Positions 9,399 through 19,054 are shown, counted from the first letter of the stretch. The stretch is 64,000 nt of DNA from RGIG7111 sp036839975 (GCA_036839975.1 DAISVU010000002.1:62001-126000), one strand, 5' to 3'. Notes: generated by a model from the letters alone, not told the origin. Program-made: numbers and translations.

Positions 9399-10604
9399 AT
9401 GGATAAAAAATTCGTACCACTGCTTTTTGCAGGTGATATAAACGTTTGCAGCATTGCAAGAGCATTCCATGAGGAATATGGGATTACTTCACATGTTTAC
9501 GGCAAATATCCGCACGGGCCATGTATGAACAGCGCTATCATGGATTATGAAGCAAATGAAAGAGCGGATGAACAGGATACTTTTATCAGGCTTGTACGTG
9601 ACTTTGCCGAAGAGCACAGTGATGAAAAAGTGCTGCTGATAGGATGCGGCGACAGCTATGTTGAACTTGCCGCTGCAAATAGAGACAATCTTCCTGAAAA
9701 TGTCATAGCGCCGTATATAGACATTGATCTTATGCATGATCTCTTGAACAAAGAGAAATTTTATAACCTTTGTGAAAAGGCGGGCATAGATTATCCCGAC
9801 ACCTATGTTCACACAAAGGATATGGGTTGCGATATCACCCCTTCTTTCGGCGGGCCGTTTATCATCAAGCCGTCGAACGGCATTGAATACTGGAAACATC
9901 CGTACAGGACACAGAAGAAAGTATATAAGGTGGATACACTTGAGGAAGTTAAAAACGTGCTCCGCGAAATATATGATTCGGGATACAGCGATTCTGTGAT
10001 CATACAGAATTTTATTCCCGGCGACGATACATTTATGAGAGTTTTGACATGTTATTCCGATAAGCGCGGCGATGTAAAAATGATGTGCCTGGGGCATGTG
10101 CTTCTGGAAGAGCATACGCCGCACGGCATAGGTAATCATGCAGTCATAATAACGGAACAAAATGAGGAGCTCGAACTCAGATTTAAAAAGTTTCTCGATT
10201 ATCTTGCATATACGGGATTTTCAAATTTTGATATAAAGTACGATCAGAGAGACGGCAGATACAAGGTTTTTGAGATCAACACAAGGCAGGGAAGGAGCAA
10301 TTATTATGTAACAGGCTCCGGAGCCAACATCGCAAAGTACATAGTTGACGACTATATTTACGACGTACCTATTGAGTTCAGATCTGTTCACGAGGAGAAT
10401 CTCTGGCTTGTGGTGCCTGAAGATGTGGCTTTCGAGTACATACGGTCTCAGAAATACAAAGACAAGATGCGCGAGCTGATCAATGCGGGAAAATATGTTA
10501 ATCCGCTTATTTATGATAAAGACAACGGCTTTATGCGCAGATTGCGAATAAAGAAAAATATGCGCAGACATTACAGGAATTATAAAACTTATATGGCGAA
10601 ATGA
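9399..10604 (+). CDS. ATP-grasp ligase, probable D-aspartate ligase
   Basis: Probably adds a D-amino acid, most likely D-aspartate, to the side-chain amine of the third residue of peptidoglycan precursors. 401 residues. The ATP-grasp core is visible: FGGPFIIKPSNGIEYW near 150-165 (ATP-binding lysine), VIIQNFIPGDDTFMRVLT near 200-217, and the metal-binding stretch YKVFEINTRQGRSNYY near 288-303. The overall plan and length match the Enterococcus faecium D-Asp ligase family. The best support is context: the next gene is an Asp/Glu-type racemase and the one after is a MurE. Start has AAAGGAGAGCTT. The exact substrate is inferred. Confidence 0.72.
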   Translation: MDKKFVPLLFAGDINVCSIARAFHEEYGITSHVYGKYPHGPCMNSAIMDYEANERADEQDTFIRLVRDFAEEHSDEKVLLIGCGDSYVELAAANRDNLPENVIAPYIDIDLMHDLLNKEKFYNLCEKAGIDYPDTYVHTKDMGCDITPSFGGPFIIKPSNGIEYWKHPYRTQKKVYKVDTLEEVKNVLREIYDSGYSDSVIIQNFIPGDDTFMRVLTCYSDKRGDVKMMCLGHVLLEEHTPHGIGNHAVIITEQNEELELRFKKFLDYLAYTGFSNFDIKYDQRDGRYKVFEINTRQGRSNYYVTGSGANIAKYIVDDYIYDVPIEFRSVHEENLWLVVPEDVAFEYIRSQKYKDKMRELINAGKYVNPLIYDKDNGFMRRLRIKKNMRRHYRNYKTYMAK

Positions 10605-10674
10605 GTTTTTGCCGCGCTTTTCCGGTACGTAGTGAGAAATGATATAAATACATTTACAGAAAGGGGATGCTCTT

Positions 10675-11400
10675 GTGAAAAAGAAAAGAGGTAAGGTTCT
10701 GGGTGTTTTAGGCGGTATGGGACCGCTGGCGACACAGCTTTTTTACCGTATGGTAGTTGAAAAGACAGATGCGGGCAGTGATCAGGAACACATTAATATG
10801 ATAATATTAAATCATGCGACAGTGCCTGACAGGACAGTTGCGATCATGAATAATGATTTTGAAGAGATCCTTGAGATGCTTGTCGAAGACGCAAAATATC
10901 TTGAAGCAGGAGGGGCAGACGTTATTGCAATGCCGTGCAATACGGCTTTTGCTATCTTTGATCAACTCCAAAGCAGTATAAATACTCCGATCATAAATAT
11001 GATCGAGGCTGCGGCGGAACAGGCTACCGTATTAACAAGCGGCAAAGTTGCAATACTGGCAACAGACGGTACTGTCAAGACTGAGCTTTATCAGAAGGCG
11101 TTGAAGGAACGCGGTATCGAACCTTATGTTCCATCCGCTCAGGTACAGAAACAGGTAATGAAACTCATATATGAAAGCATAAAGGAAAGCTGCGGCATAG
11201 ATTATGAGGCGATTGAAGCGATTGATAAAGAAATAAAAGAAAACGGATGCGAATACGCAATACTGGCGTGTACTGAGCTTTCCTGCATAAAATATATATA
11301 CGGGCTTTCCGATAAATATATAGATGCGATGGAGATAATGGCGAGAAAAGCCATATTGATGTGTGACAAGGATGTAAAAGGTGAATTTTTGAAACAATGA
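10675..11400 (+). CDS. Aspartate/glutamate racemase family protein, probable aspartate racemase
   Basis: Cofactor-independent racemase, likely L-Asp to D-Asp. 241 residues starting at GTG after AAGGGGATG. Motifs: VLGGMGPLATQLFYRM at the N-terminus, first catalytic cysteine in AMPCNTAFAIFDQL near residue 85, second in LACTELSCIKYI near 200. This is the aspartate-racemase branch; the cell's glutamate racemase (MurI) is separately encoded at 17579. Placement between the D-Asp-ligase-like gene and murE suggests it supplies D-Asp for the wall. Confidence 0.85.
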   Translation: MKKKRGKVLGVLGGMGPLATQLFYRMVVEKTDAGSDQEHINMIILNHATVPDRTVAIMNNDFEEILEMLVEDAKYLEAGGADVIAMPCNTAFAIFDQLQSSINTPIINMIEAAAEQATVLTSGKVAILATDGTVKTELYQKALKERGIEPYVPSAQVQKQVMKLIYESIKESCGIDYEAIEAIDKEIKENGCEYAILACTELSCIKYIYGLSDKYIDAMEIMARKAILMCDKDVKGEFLKQ

Positions 11401-11442
11401 AAGGGCGGCATCGTCCGACAAATATAAATGAAAGGCAGCGAA

Positions 11443-12963
11443 ATGGTAACGAAATTTCACAATATGGAGGAATATATCAATATTTTAAGTGATGCGGGCA
11501 TACTGTTGGAAAACGGATGTTATGACGATACTGTAAAAAAAATTGTAAGGTACATATCGTTTGATTCACAGGACATCAGATACAATACGCTGTTTATATG
11601 CAAAGGCGCGCATTTTAAGAGAGAATACCTTAAGGATGCGCTTGATGAGGGAGCTTTCGCTTATATAAGCGAAACGAAATACGATAACGTGGATTTGAAT
11701 ACGCCCTATATTATCGTAAGCGATATAAGAAAAGCCATGATTCTTATCGCCGATCTCTACTACAATAAAGTGTGGGAGAATCTTACTGTCATAGGGATAA
11801 CCGGGACTAAAGGCAAATCGACCACCACTTATTTCCTTAAGTACATAATCGATGAATACATGAAGGATATCGGCAGACCGGAAAGTGCTGTGATATCGGG
11901 TATCGACAATTACGACGGTATAATCAAGGAAGAATCGCATCTCACAACCCCGGAAGCCATGGATCTTTACAAGCATTTCGACAATGCCGTGTCGAGCGGG
12001 ATAAAATTCCTTTCCATGGAGGTGTCCAGCCAGGCGCTCAAATATGACAGGGTCTCGGAGATAATCTTTGATGTCGGCTGCTTTCTCAACATTGGCGAAG
12101 ATCATATCAGTGATATAGAACATCCTGATTTTGAAGATTATCTGGCCGCCAAAATGAAACTGTTTGACAAGTGCCGATGTGCATGTATAAATATGGAAGA
12201 TGAGTATGGAAATATGGCTTTTGAAAGAGCTGCCAAAAGCAGGCTGATCGAAAAGAACATATCTTTTGGAAGACGCGAAGGTGTGGATATAATGGGATAT
12301 GAAATCGTACCGTACGAAAGAGGCATCAGATTCAAAGTAAAATGTGACAGCTTTGATGAAAAATTCGTGATCGGCATGAGAGGTCTTTTCAATGTGGATA
12401 ATGCTCTGGCCGCTATAGCAGCATCATATGCGATGAATATTCCGATTGAACACATAAAAGCCGGGCTTAAAAAAGCCAGAGTCAGCGGCAGGATGGAAAT
12501 ATTCAACGGCAAAGACGGAAGGACAGTCATAGTCGATTACGCACACAATAAGATGAGTTTTGAATCACTGTTCAAATCCATGCGCAGCGAATTTCCCTGT
12601 AAAAAGGTAACGATCGTGTTCGGATGTCCCGGATACAAGGCGCTCGGCAGAAGAAAGGAACTCGGTTCACTGGCAGGAGAATACACAGATAAGGTATACA
12701 TAACAGAAGAGGATGCCGGCGAAGAGCCTGTTATGAAGATATCGAAGGAAATTGCCGGATACGTTTCAGCTTACGATACGCGGTATGAAATACTGACAGA
12801 TCGGCAAGAAGCTATTACCAAGGCGATAGAAGAAGCGGATGCGGATACAGTGGTGCTGATAACCGGAAAGGGACGAGAGACCAGACAGAAACGGGTGACG
12901 CAGTATATCGATACACCTTCGGACGTTCAAATAGTTGAAGCTCTGCTTGATGTAAAGGAGTGA
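11443..12963 (+). CDS. murE: UDP-MurNAc-tripeptide synthetase MurE (probably L-lysine-adding)
   Basis: Mur ligase that adds the third, diamino residue to UDP-MurNAc-L-Ala-D-Glu. About 506 residues with the three Mur domains: N-terminal DSQDIRYNTLF segment, ATP loop GTKGKSTT near 120, central HLTTPE and EVSSQALKYDR, and C-terminal YAHNKMSFESL near 365. Where DAP-adding enzymes carry DNPR, this protein reads TEEDAGEEP, with no arginine; this argues against meso-DAP and for L-Lys or another diamine. I prefer the ATG at 11443 (AAAGG seven bases upstream) over 11428. It sits behind the racemase and D-Asp-ligase-like genes. Confidence 0.9.
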   Translation: MVTKFHNMEEYINILSDAGILLENGCYDDTVKKIVRYISFDSQDIRYNTLFICKGAHFKREYLKDALDEGAFAYISETKYDNVDLNTPYIIVSDIRKAMILIADLYYNKVWENLTVIGITGTKGKSTTTYFLKYIIDEYMKDIGRPESAVISGIDNYDGIIKEESHLTTPEAMDLYKHFDNAVSSGIKFLSMEVSSQALKYDRVSEIIFDVGCFLNIGEDHISDIEHPDFEDYLAAKMKLFDKCRCACINMEDEYGNMAFERAAKSRLIEKNISFGRREGVDIMGYEIVPYERGIRFKVKCDSFDEKFVIGMRGLFNVDNALAAIAASYAMNIPIEHIKAGLKKARVSGRMEIFNGKDGRTVIVDYAHNKMSFESLFKSMRSEFPCKKVTIVFGCPGYKALGRRKELGSLAGEYTDKVYITEEDAGEEPVMKISKEIAGYVSAYDTRYEILTDRQEAITKAIEEADADTVVLITGKGRETRQKRVTQYIDTPSDVQIVEALLDVKE

Positions 12964-12971
12964 CAAATGAT

Positions 12972-13487
12972 ATGAGTGAGAAAAGGAGAGTATTGATCTT
13001 ATACGCAACAAAAAACGGAACAACTAAGAAGTGCGCAAATATGCTTGCTGACAAAATAGATGCGTTTGCCGAGGTGACAGTCAACAATCTGGCGGACGCG
13101 GATCCGCCCACTTCATCGTATGACCTTATTGTTTTGGGATCTCCGATCAGAATGGGCAGGATACACAAAAAGGTGAAAAAATATATTAAAAACAATAAAA
13201 ATATTCTCGGGGTAAAGCCGTTCGCATTCTATATATGCAATGCTTATCAGGATATAGCGCGCAGGTATATAGTCAAAAATCTGCCGCCGAAGCTTAGAGA
13301 ACATGCTGTAGCAGTCGATACGTTCGGCGGCGAGCTCAATCCGACGTTCCAAAAAGGCATGGATAGACGAGCCACGGAAATGCTTTTGAAAAACATGGAA
13401 AAGAACGGTGATGACATAAGCATAAACCGCAGAAATATAAGTGATTTCGCAAATAAAATAAAGACTGCATTAAAAAAAATGCAATAA
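12972..13487 (+). CDS. Flavodoxin-domain protein
   Basis: 171 residues. The N-terminus has a flavodoxin FMN loop (LYATKNGTTKKCANML) and then VLGSPIRMGRIHKKVKKYI, the pattern of the flavodoxin_5 group that includes HemG-type protoporphyrinogen oxidases. No heme genes are nearby, so a specific function is not assigned; a general FMN electron carrier or reductase is the safe call. The ATG at 12972 has AAGGAG eleven bases upstream, inside the end of murE; a GTG at 12960 overlaps that site and is unlikely. It ends three bases from the convergent GIY-YIG gene. Confidence 0.75.
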   Translation: MSEKRRVLILYATKNGTTKKCANMLADKIDAFAEVTVNNLADADPPTSSYDLIVLGSPIRMGRIHKKVKKYIKNNKNILGVKPFAFYICNAYQDIARRYIVKNLPPKLREHAVAVDTFGGELNPTFQKGMDRRATEMLLKNMEKNGDDISINRRNISDFANKIKTALKKMQ

Positions 13488-13490
13488 GGA

Positions 13491-13790
13491 TCAGGTATTT
13501 ATAAGCCGGCGCTTCTTTTCGGGCGTCAGCTTTTTTATTGCGGATTCTCTTTTCAGCGCTTCGGAAACAGTGTGGAACGCTTCAATATGAACGAGCGTGA
13601 CAGGACAGCGCCCCCGTGTATATTTAGAGCCTTTACCGCTGCTGTGTTCTCCGAGGCGCCTTGCAACGTCGGTCGTATAGCCTGTGTACAGCGATCCGTC
13701 GGCACATTCCAACATATATACATAATATTTTTTATTGTAGATATGCCGGCTGTTTTTTATTGATGTTTTTTGATCGTCTGTTTTGTTCAT
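13491..13790 (-). CDS. GIY-YIG domain protein (YhbQ/YazA, UPF0213 type)
   Basis: 99-residue single-domain GIY-YIG nuclease-like protein. The motif appears as YVYMLECADGSLYTGYTTD near residues 23-41, followed by ARRLGEH with the conserved Arg, and the family's C-terminal ALKRESAIKKLTPEKKRRLI. Cellular role in this small family is not well established; DNA processing is presumed. Its start overlaps the end of the upstream pseudouridine synthase by four bases, so the two are probably co-translated. Confidence 0.9.
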   Translation of the reverse strand: MNKTDDQKTSIKNSRHIYNKKYYVYMLECADGSLYTGYTTDVARRLGEHSSGKGSKYTRGRCPVTLVHIEAFHTVSEALKRESAIKKLTPEKKRRLINT

Positions 13791-14725
13791 TTTACGCTGT
13801 TATTTTTCAGGATGCCTATAAGTCTTTGCATGTCTTCCGGAAGAGGCGCTGTTATCGATATCTTTTCATGCGTTACGGGATGTCTGAATGTGAGTCGACT
13901 TGCATGCAGCGCCTGTCTTGAGATTAAGTTCGGGTTTTCCTCGCCGTACAGATGATCGCCGAGTACAGGGTGACCTGTATTTGACATGTGTACGCGTATC
14001 TGATGAGTACGGCCGGTCGTGATATTAACTTCAACAAGCGTAAAACTTCGCTTGCTGCCGTTTACCGTGGTAACGGAATATCTGTCTGTCACTTTGTACA
14101 TGCTTATCGATGCGCGGCCTCCGTGATCTTCCGATACTATGCCGCGCTTCACTTTGTCGGGACTGAGTTTGCCTATAGGCAGATCTATGATCCCTTCTTC
14201 ATTGTCTATACGGTCTGTGACAACTGCCGTATATATTTTCTCAGTGCGTCCGGGCTGTTTCATTAAACCGGTCTGCGCTTGTGAAGTCTTGCCGATGACC
14301 AGTATTCCGGACGTATCGGTGTCAAGGCGATTTACAAAACGTATCTTAAATGACTGGTGTGAGTCATTCATATATTTCATTATGCCGTTTGCCATCGTAT
14401 GTGCGGGATGTCCTTTTGTGGGGTGGCAGATTATGCCCGGCTGTTTGTTTAAAATAAGAAGATCCTCGTCCTCATATATGATATCAAGAGGGATGTCTTC
14501 CGGTTCAAAACAGCTTCGATCCAAAGGTACATTGACAGAAATGACGTCTCCTTCCTGCGCGGAGATCCATGCGGGAACAGGGTCATCGTTTAAAAACAGA
14601 AGCTTGTCATGCTTGATCTTTGCGCGCATTCTGGATGAAAATTCAAACTTGCTTCTGAGCAGGTTCTTGAGTGTGTATTTCTCGTCTTCTTTTTTTACAG
14701 TATACTTGTATTTTCTTATAGTCAT
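13787..14725 (-). CDS. RluA-family pseudouridine synthase
   Basis: Isomerises uridine to pseudouridine in rRNA or tRNA. 312 residues: an S4-like RNA-binding segment at the N-terminus (about residues 13-80) and the catalytic domain with LLILNKQPGIICHP, the signature NRLDTDTSGILVIGKT near residue 130-147 (its first Asp is the catalytic one), and GRTHQIRVHMSNTGHPVLGDHLYG near 235-260. Which RNA site it modifies cannot be told. It forms a minus-strand unit with the GIY-YIG gene; nadK is 60 bases upstream on the same strand. Confidence 0.93.
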   Translation of the reverse strand: MTIRKYKYTVKKEDEKYTLKNLLRSKFEFSSRMRAKIKHDKLLFLNDDPVPAWISAQEGDVISVNVPLDRSCFEPEDIPLDIIYEDEDLLILNKQPGIICHPTKGHPAHTMANGIMKYMNDSHQSFKIRFVNRLDTDTSGILVIGKTSQAQTGLMKQPGRTEKIYTAVVTDRIDNEEGIIDLPIGKLSPDKVKRGIVSEDHGGRASISMYKVTDRYSVTTVNGSKRSFTLVEVNITTGRTHQIRVHMSNTGHPVLGDHLYGEENPNLISRQALHASRLTFRHPVTHEKISITAPLPEDMQRLIGILKNNSVK

Positions 14726-14785
14726 ATTTTTCAGGCGTATCGTTCGCAGCTGATGAAGCGCGGATATTTCAGTTCCGGTTAATCT

Positions 14786-15589
14786 TTATAAAAATTTGGT
14801 TTTGACCTTGTCCCAGAAATAATAGTTTTCAAGTCTGAGGAGCTTGAGCGTCTTATCTGAAAATTTTATTTCTATGTTATTTACTTTGTTGTATTTATGC
14901 GGGATTCCGTCGTTTATGATGTATATGGTCGAATCGTGTGATTCTTCGGGAACGATTGCAAGCTGCAGATCGGAAGGCAGCAGTATGCTCGATGTGAATG
15001 ACCGGTATGCTGTGGTGTTCATAGGCGCGATAGGTGTCACCTGAAGCAGCTTGATCCTCGGATCTACAATTGAACCTCCCAGTGAATAATTGTAGGCCGT
15101 GCTTCCTGAGGGAGTTGCTACAAGGATGCCGTCGCCCGAGGAGCGCTGTATAAATTTTTCGCCGATTGAAATACTGAGGTGAACCGAGTGCGCGTTGTCA
15201 CCTTTGATGACGATCTCATTGAGCCCTGCAAGTGTGATCCTGCCTTCAGGCAGTGAAACGAACGCTTCGACCGTATTAAGCTCCTGTATCTGATATTTGT
15301 TTTTTTTATAGCTTTCTATAAAAGTATCGAGATCGTTCGGGTATATTTCCTGGAAGAAGCCCAGATGCCCGGTATTAATACCTATTATCGGTACTTCAGG
15401 GAACTCATAAAGGTGTACTGCTTCGAGAAATGCGCCGTCACCGCCGATACATATCATGAGTTCACAATCATCCGTCAACTTTTCGGAAATTTTAAAATCT
15501 GCATCTTTGAGTTTTAAACATAACTTTTTTTCTGTTTCGCGCGACAAAGCGGTGTCGTTTGAATATATATTGATCTTTCTTTCGCTCAT
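14786..15589 (-). CDS. nadK: NAD kinase
   Basis: Phosphorylates NAD to NADP. About 267 residues from the ATG at 15589, which has GGTGAA upstream; an in-frame ATG at 15643 would add an atypical 18-residue extension. Motifs: ICIGGDGAFLEAV near 45-58 (GGDG motif), GINTGHLGF, LNEIVIKG, and DGILVATPSGSTAYNYSLGG near 160-180. Full length for the family. It is transcribed toward the RluA-type gene and lies downstream of pepF on the same strand. Confidence 0.95.
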   Translation of the reverse strand: MSERKINIYSNDTALSRETEKKLCLKLKDADFKISEKLTDDCELMICIGGDGAFLEAVHLYEFPEVPIIGINTGHLGFFQEIYPNDLDTFIESYKKNKYQIQELNTVEAFVSLPEGRITLAGLNEIVIKGDNAHSVHLSISIGEKFIQRSSGDGILVATPSGSTAYNYSLGGSIVDPRIKLLQVTPIAPMNTTAYRSFTSSILLPSDLQLAIVPEESHDSTIYIINDGIPHKYNKVNNIEIKFSDKTLKLLRLENYYFWDKVKTKFL

Positions 15590-15665
15590 AAGTTTCACCC
15601 GGGGAAATATCAAGTATGCTTTAAGGTATAGCGTAATCGGCAAACATCTTTAAACAATACTGATG

Positions 15666-17474
15666 CTATGCCAGCTCACAGAATTCATCAACAAGCTTTT
15701 TGAATGTGTCCATTGCGCTCTTAACAGGCGTTTCAGTGCTCATGTCGATACCGGCGCCTTTCAGCAGCTCTATCGGATAATTTGATTCGCCTGTCTTTAA
15801 AAATTCGATATATCTTTTTTGCGCCGGTTCGCCTTCGTTAAGTATTTTTTCTGAAATAGCCGTGGCTGCGGAATATCCTGTGGCGTATTTATATACATAA
15901 AAGGCATTATAAAAATGCGGTATGCGCGCCCATTCAAAAGATATCTGTTCATCGTTTGTCACATTTGGACCAAAATACTTTTCGTTGAGCTTTCCGTATT
16001 CTTCACACAGAAGGTCGGATGTAAGCATCCGGCCGTTTTCCACCAGTTCATGCGTAAGCTTTTCAAATTCGGCGAACATGGTCTGTCTGAACAGTGTCGT
16101 GCGGAAAGCCTCAATATACATATTGAGGATATAAAGATATTTTGTTTTGTCCTTCTCTTTTTTCAAAAGATACTTCATCAGGAGAGATTCGTTTACCGTA
16201 GAGGCAACTTCTGCTGTGAATATAGAATGCCCGCCGTAGATGAACGGCTGGTTTTCTCTCGTATAACTCGAATGCATGGAGTGACCGGTCTCGTGGATCA
16301 CGGTAAACACGTCCTGCAGAGTATCTGTATAATTCAGCAGCATATAAGGCATGCTGTCGTAGCTTCCGAAGCTGTAGGCGCCGCTCGTTTTGCCGGGAGT
16401 TTCGTATACGTCGACCCACCGTGATCTGAAACCGTTGTTCATGCGTAAAAGATATTCATCGCCCAGCGGTTTGAGCGCTTCGTTTATTATCTTCAGACCG
16501 ACTTCATAGGGGATGATTTCTTTCGGTATATCGATCAAAGGCACATATATATCATACATGTGAAGTTCATCAACGCCTAAAAGCCTTTTACGCGCAGCCA
16601 TGTACTTATGGATGACGGGAAGAGTTTCATTTACGATATCGATAAGGTTTTCGTATACGGAAAGCGGGACATTGTCCGCTGAAAGTGCCGCAGCCCGTGC
16701 TGATTTGTATTTCCTGAGGCGCGCACCCACAACATCTGTCTTTACGCTGCAGGTATAAGTTGCGGAGATTGTGTTGATCAGAGACATGTACGGTTTATAC
16801 ATGTGTTCAAAAGCCTGTCGACGGACCTTTCGTTCTTTTGATTTCATTAAATTGATATAGTTTCCGTGGGTGAGTTCGACATCATTTCCGTTTTCATCTT
16901 TGATATTGCCGAATTTCATATCCGCATTATTCAGCATTGTGAATATATCGCCCAACGCGCCGGTTACTTCGCTGAAATTGGCTATGACGTTTTCCTCGGC
17001 TTTGGAAAGCACATGTTTTTTTTCTCTCAAGGTATCAGAGATAAAAAAGGCATATGTATTTAGACCGGGCTCCTCACCGAGATATTTTTTTATCAATGTC
17101 TCAGGCATGTTCGACAATTCGGGTGTGAAAAATGACATCGCAGCGCTCACTTTGGCTGCCAAAGATCGGCATTTATCCGTCATTGCCTGATATTTGGAAA
17201 CAGTATTGTTTTCATCGCGCTTCATGTGGGCATAGACAAATATTTTTTCGAGTTTCTGCCAGACCGCATCACGCGCCCTGAACGCTTCCAGCAGGTTAGA
17301 GGCGGAACTTGACAGCCTGCCTCTGAAAAGGGTAAACCGCTCGGCTCCATCTTCTATTTCACTTATGTGTGTTTCGATTGCAGATTCGTCGGGGAACATG
17401 TGCTCAATGTCCCATTTGTATTGTTTCGGTATATCCTGTCTGCTTTTATAACCGGTTTTGTTTTCAGTATTCAT
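15666..17474 (-). CDS. pepF: Oligoendopeptidase F (M3 family)
   Basis: Cytoplasmic zinc endopeptidase that cleaves oligopeptides of roughly 7-20 residues. 602 residues, the usual PepF length. The zinc motif is VIHETGHSMHSS near residue 394, with the downstream glutamate in FTAEVASTVNESL. N-terminal helical domain and IPHFYNAFYVYKYATGYSAA near the C-terminus also match. The ATG has AGGAG seven bases upstream. Divergent from murI across about 100 bases. Confidence 0.95.
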   Translation of the reverse strand: MNTENKTGYKSRQDIPKQYKWDIEHMFPDESAIETHISEIEDGAERFTLFRGRLSSSASNLLEAFRARDAVWQKLEKIFVYAHMKRDENNTVSKYQAMTDKCRSLAAKVSAAMSFFTPELSNMPETLIKKYLGEEPGLNTYAFFISDTLREKKHVLSKAEENVIANFSEVTGALGDIFTMLNNADMKFGNIKDENGNDVELTHGNYINLMKSKERKVRRQAFEHMYKPYMSLINTISATYTCSVKTDVVGARLRKYKSARAAALSADNVPLSVYENLIDIVNETLPVIHKYMAARKRLLGVDELHMYDIYVPLIDIPKEIIPYEVGLKIINEALKPLGDEYLLRMNNGFRSRWVDVYETPGKTSGAYSFGSYDSMPYMLLNYTDTLQDVFTVIHETGHSMHSSYTRENQPFIYGGHSIFTAEVASTVNESLLMKYLLKKEKDKTKYLYILNMYIEAFRTTLFRQTMFAEFEKLTHELVENGRMLTSDLLCEEYGKLNEKYFGPNVTNDEQISFEWARIPHFYNAFYVYKYATGYSAATAISEKILNEGEPAQKRYIEFLKTGESNYPIELLKGAGIDMSTETPVKSAMDTFKKLVDEFCELA

Positions 17475-17578
17475 TTTAAGGCTCCTGCACAGCTAAATGT
17501 TTTACAATATATGATTAGTAATGTATAATTAAAACGTATAAAAAGATTATAGCATAATCTTGAAAGGATAACACGTAT

Positions 17579-18394
17579 ATGGATAACAGACCTATAGGTT
17601 TTTTTGATTCGGGATTGGGAGGACTGACTTCGATACCGCATCTGAAAAGACTGCTGCCGAAGGAAAAGATCATATACTTCGGCGATACGGCGCGCACTCC
17701 TTACGGATCAAAAGCAGTATCGACAATTCGTACATTTGCAACACAGATAGCCGACTTTTTAGTGAGCAAGGATGTCAAGATGATAGTTATCGCCTGCAAT
17801 ACTGTAAGCTCTACCTGTCTTGAAATGCTGAGGGAAAAATTTCCGGATGTTTCCATAGTCGGGATAATAGATCCGGCGGCAAAAGCTGTTTCAAAAAAGT
17901 GTTCGTTATCCAGTAAAATAGGTATAATCGGTACAAAAGTCACAGTCCGGAGCGGAGCATACAGCAAGCTTATAAAAGCATACGATGAAAATTTCAACAT
18001 ATTTGAGACGGCCTGTCCAACATTTGTGCCGTTAATAGAGGAAGGGATTGTAGCAAGCGATATAATGGATTTGATGATCAGGTATTATATGGAGGATTTC
18101 ATTCTTGAGGACCGGCTGGACACGATAGTTTTAGGATGTACTCACTATCCGCTCATAAGACCTAATATAGAAAGGCTTTATCCTAACCTTAAAATCATAG
18201 ATCCGTCAGAGGAAGTTGTGCACAGAATAGCGGAAATAATTGCGAAAAATGATATGTTTGCCGAAGATACAGAAGTTGAAAATGTATTTTATGCAAGCGA
18301 TCTTTCTGAAAACTTCTTAAACATGATAAACAGGATCTTTGAAGAAACAGACATAACTGTAAAATTTAAGAATTTGGAACTCGAGGCCGTTTAG
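17579..18394 (+). CDS. murI: Glutamate racemase
   Basis: Makes D-glutamate for peptidoglycan. 271 residues. Motifs in order: IGFFDSGLGGLTS at the N-terminus, YFGDTARTPYGSKA, first catalytic cysteine in VIACNTVSSTCLEML near 73, second in VLGCTHYPLIRPNIE near 184. AAAGGA lies ten bases before the ATG. Its presence elsewhere in the window supports calling the racemase at 10675 an aspartate enzyme instead. Confidence 0.95.
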   Translation: MDNRPIGFFDSGLGGLTSIPHLKRLLPKEKIIYFGDTARTPYGSKAVSTIRTFATQIADFLVSKDVKMIVIACNTVSSTCLEMLREKFPDVSIVGIIDPAAKAVSKKCSLSSKIGIIGTKVTVRSGAYSKLIKAYDENFNIFETACPTFVPLIEEGIVASDIMDLMIRYYMEDFILEDRLDTIVLGCTHYPLIRPNIERLYPNLKIIDPSEEVVHRIAEIIAKNDMFAEDTEVENVFYASDLSENFLNMINRIFEETDITVKFKNLELEAV

Positions 18395-18414
18395 CCTGTT
18401 TCGGGAGCGCATTT

Positions 18415-19038
18415 ATGGATATTAAACAGTTGATGGGATATTTAGATATATCCTCACCGGGAGAATTTGAATATTTTGAAAACATGGCAGACCTTTTTGA
18501 GTCTGATTATGAAATAGATGCGGATACATTAAACGAACTGTTCTCATCTATTGATACGGAGATCCTATCAGACCTTATCATGAGTTACTTTGAAGAGATA
18601 ATGGAAAACGTGCCCGACACTGAAGTGGAGCTTTATTCATTACTTGAAACAATCAAGCTGTCACTGGCGGGAATGGCGAAGCACATAGATGATGAATCGG
18701 AAATGTACGGGTTTTCTGAGGAATTCGCACGCGTACATGACTGGTATTCACTCGATATGCTTGTGACCTGTCAGAGGGCGGATACCGAAGGGAACGAATG
18801 CGGTGCGCCGACAGATACGAATGTGCGCGATGCCTTGGCTCTTTACAGAACCGAAAAAATGGGTTATGAGAGATATCTTTACAACTTTGAGAACTGCCTT
18901 GATTTTGAAATAGATGAATACACGATGAGCTTTGCGGAACTTATGGATGATGATATGTCATATGCGGATCCCGACGGCGATATTTATGAGTCGGCAAACG
19001 GCGGGAGTTATGACAATAGTATAGATGATAAATATTGA
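18415..19038 (+). CDS. Conserved-looking acidic protein of unknown function
   Basis: 207 residues, not recognised. It is strongly acidic throughout (clusters such as MDDDMSYADPDGDIYES near the C-terminus), has no signal peptide or membrane segment, and has two cysteines (VTCQRADTEGNECG) close together in the middle. The composition suggests a soluble, possibly protein-binding or metal-binding factor. The ATG follows CGGGAGCGCATTT, 20 bases after murI, and the next gene (MBL hydrolase) starts 16 bases after its stop, so the three are probably one operon. Confidence 0.75.
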   Translation: MDIKQLMGYLDISSPGEFEYFENMADLFESDYEIDADTLNELFSSIDTEILSDLIMSYFEEIMENVPDTEVELYSLLETIKLSLAGMAKHIDDESEMYGFSEEFARVHDWYSLDMLVTCQRADTEGNECGAPTDTNVRDALALYRTEKMGYERYLYNFENCLDFEIDEYTMSFAELMDDDMSYADPDGDIYESANGGSYDNSIDDKY

Positions 19039-19054
19039 TGATAGGAGTGAAACA

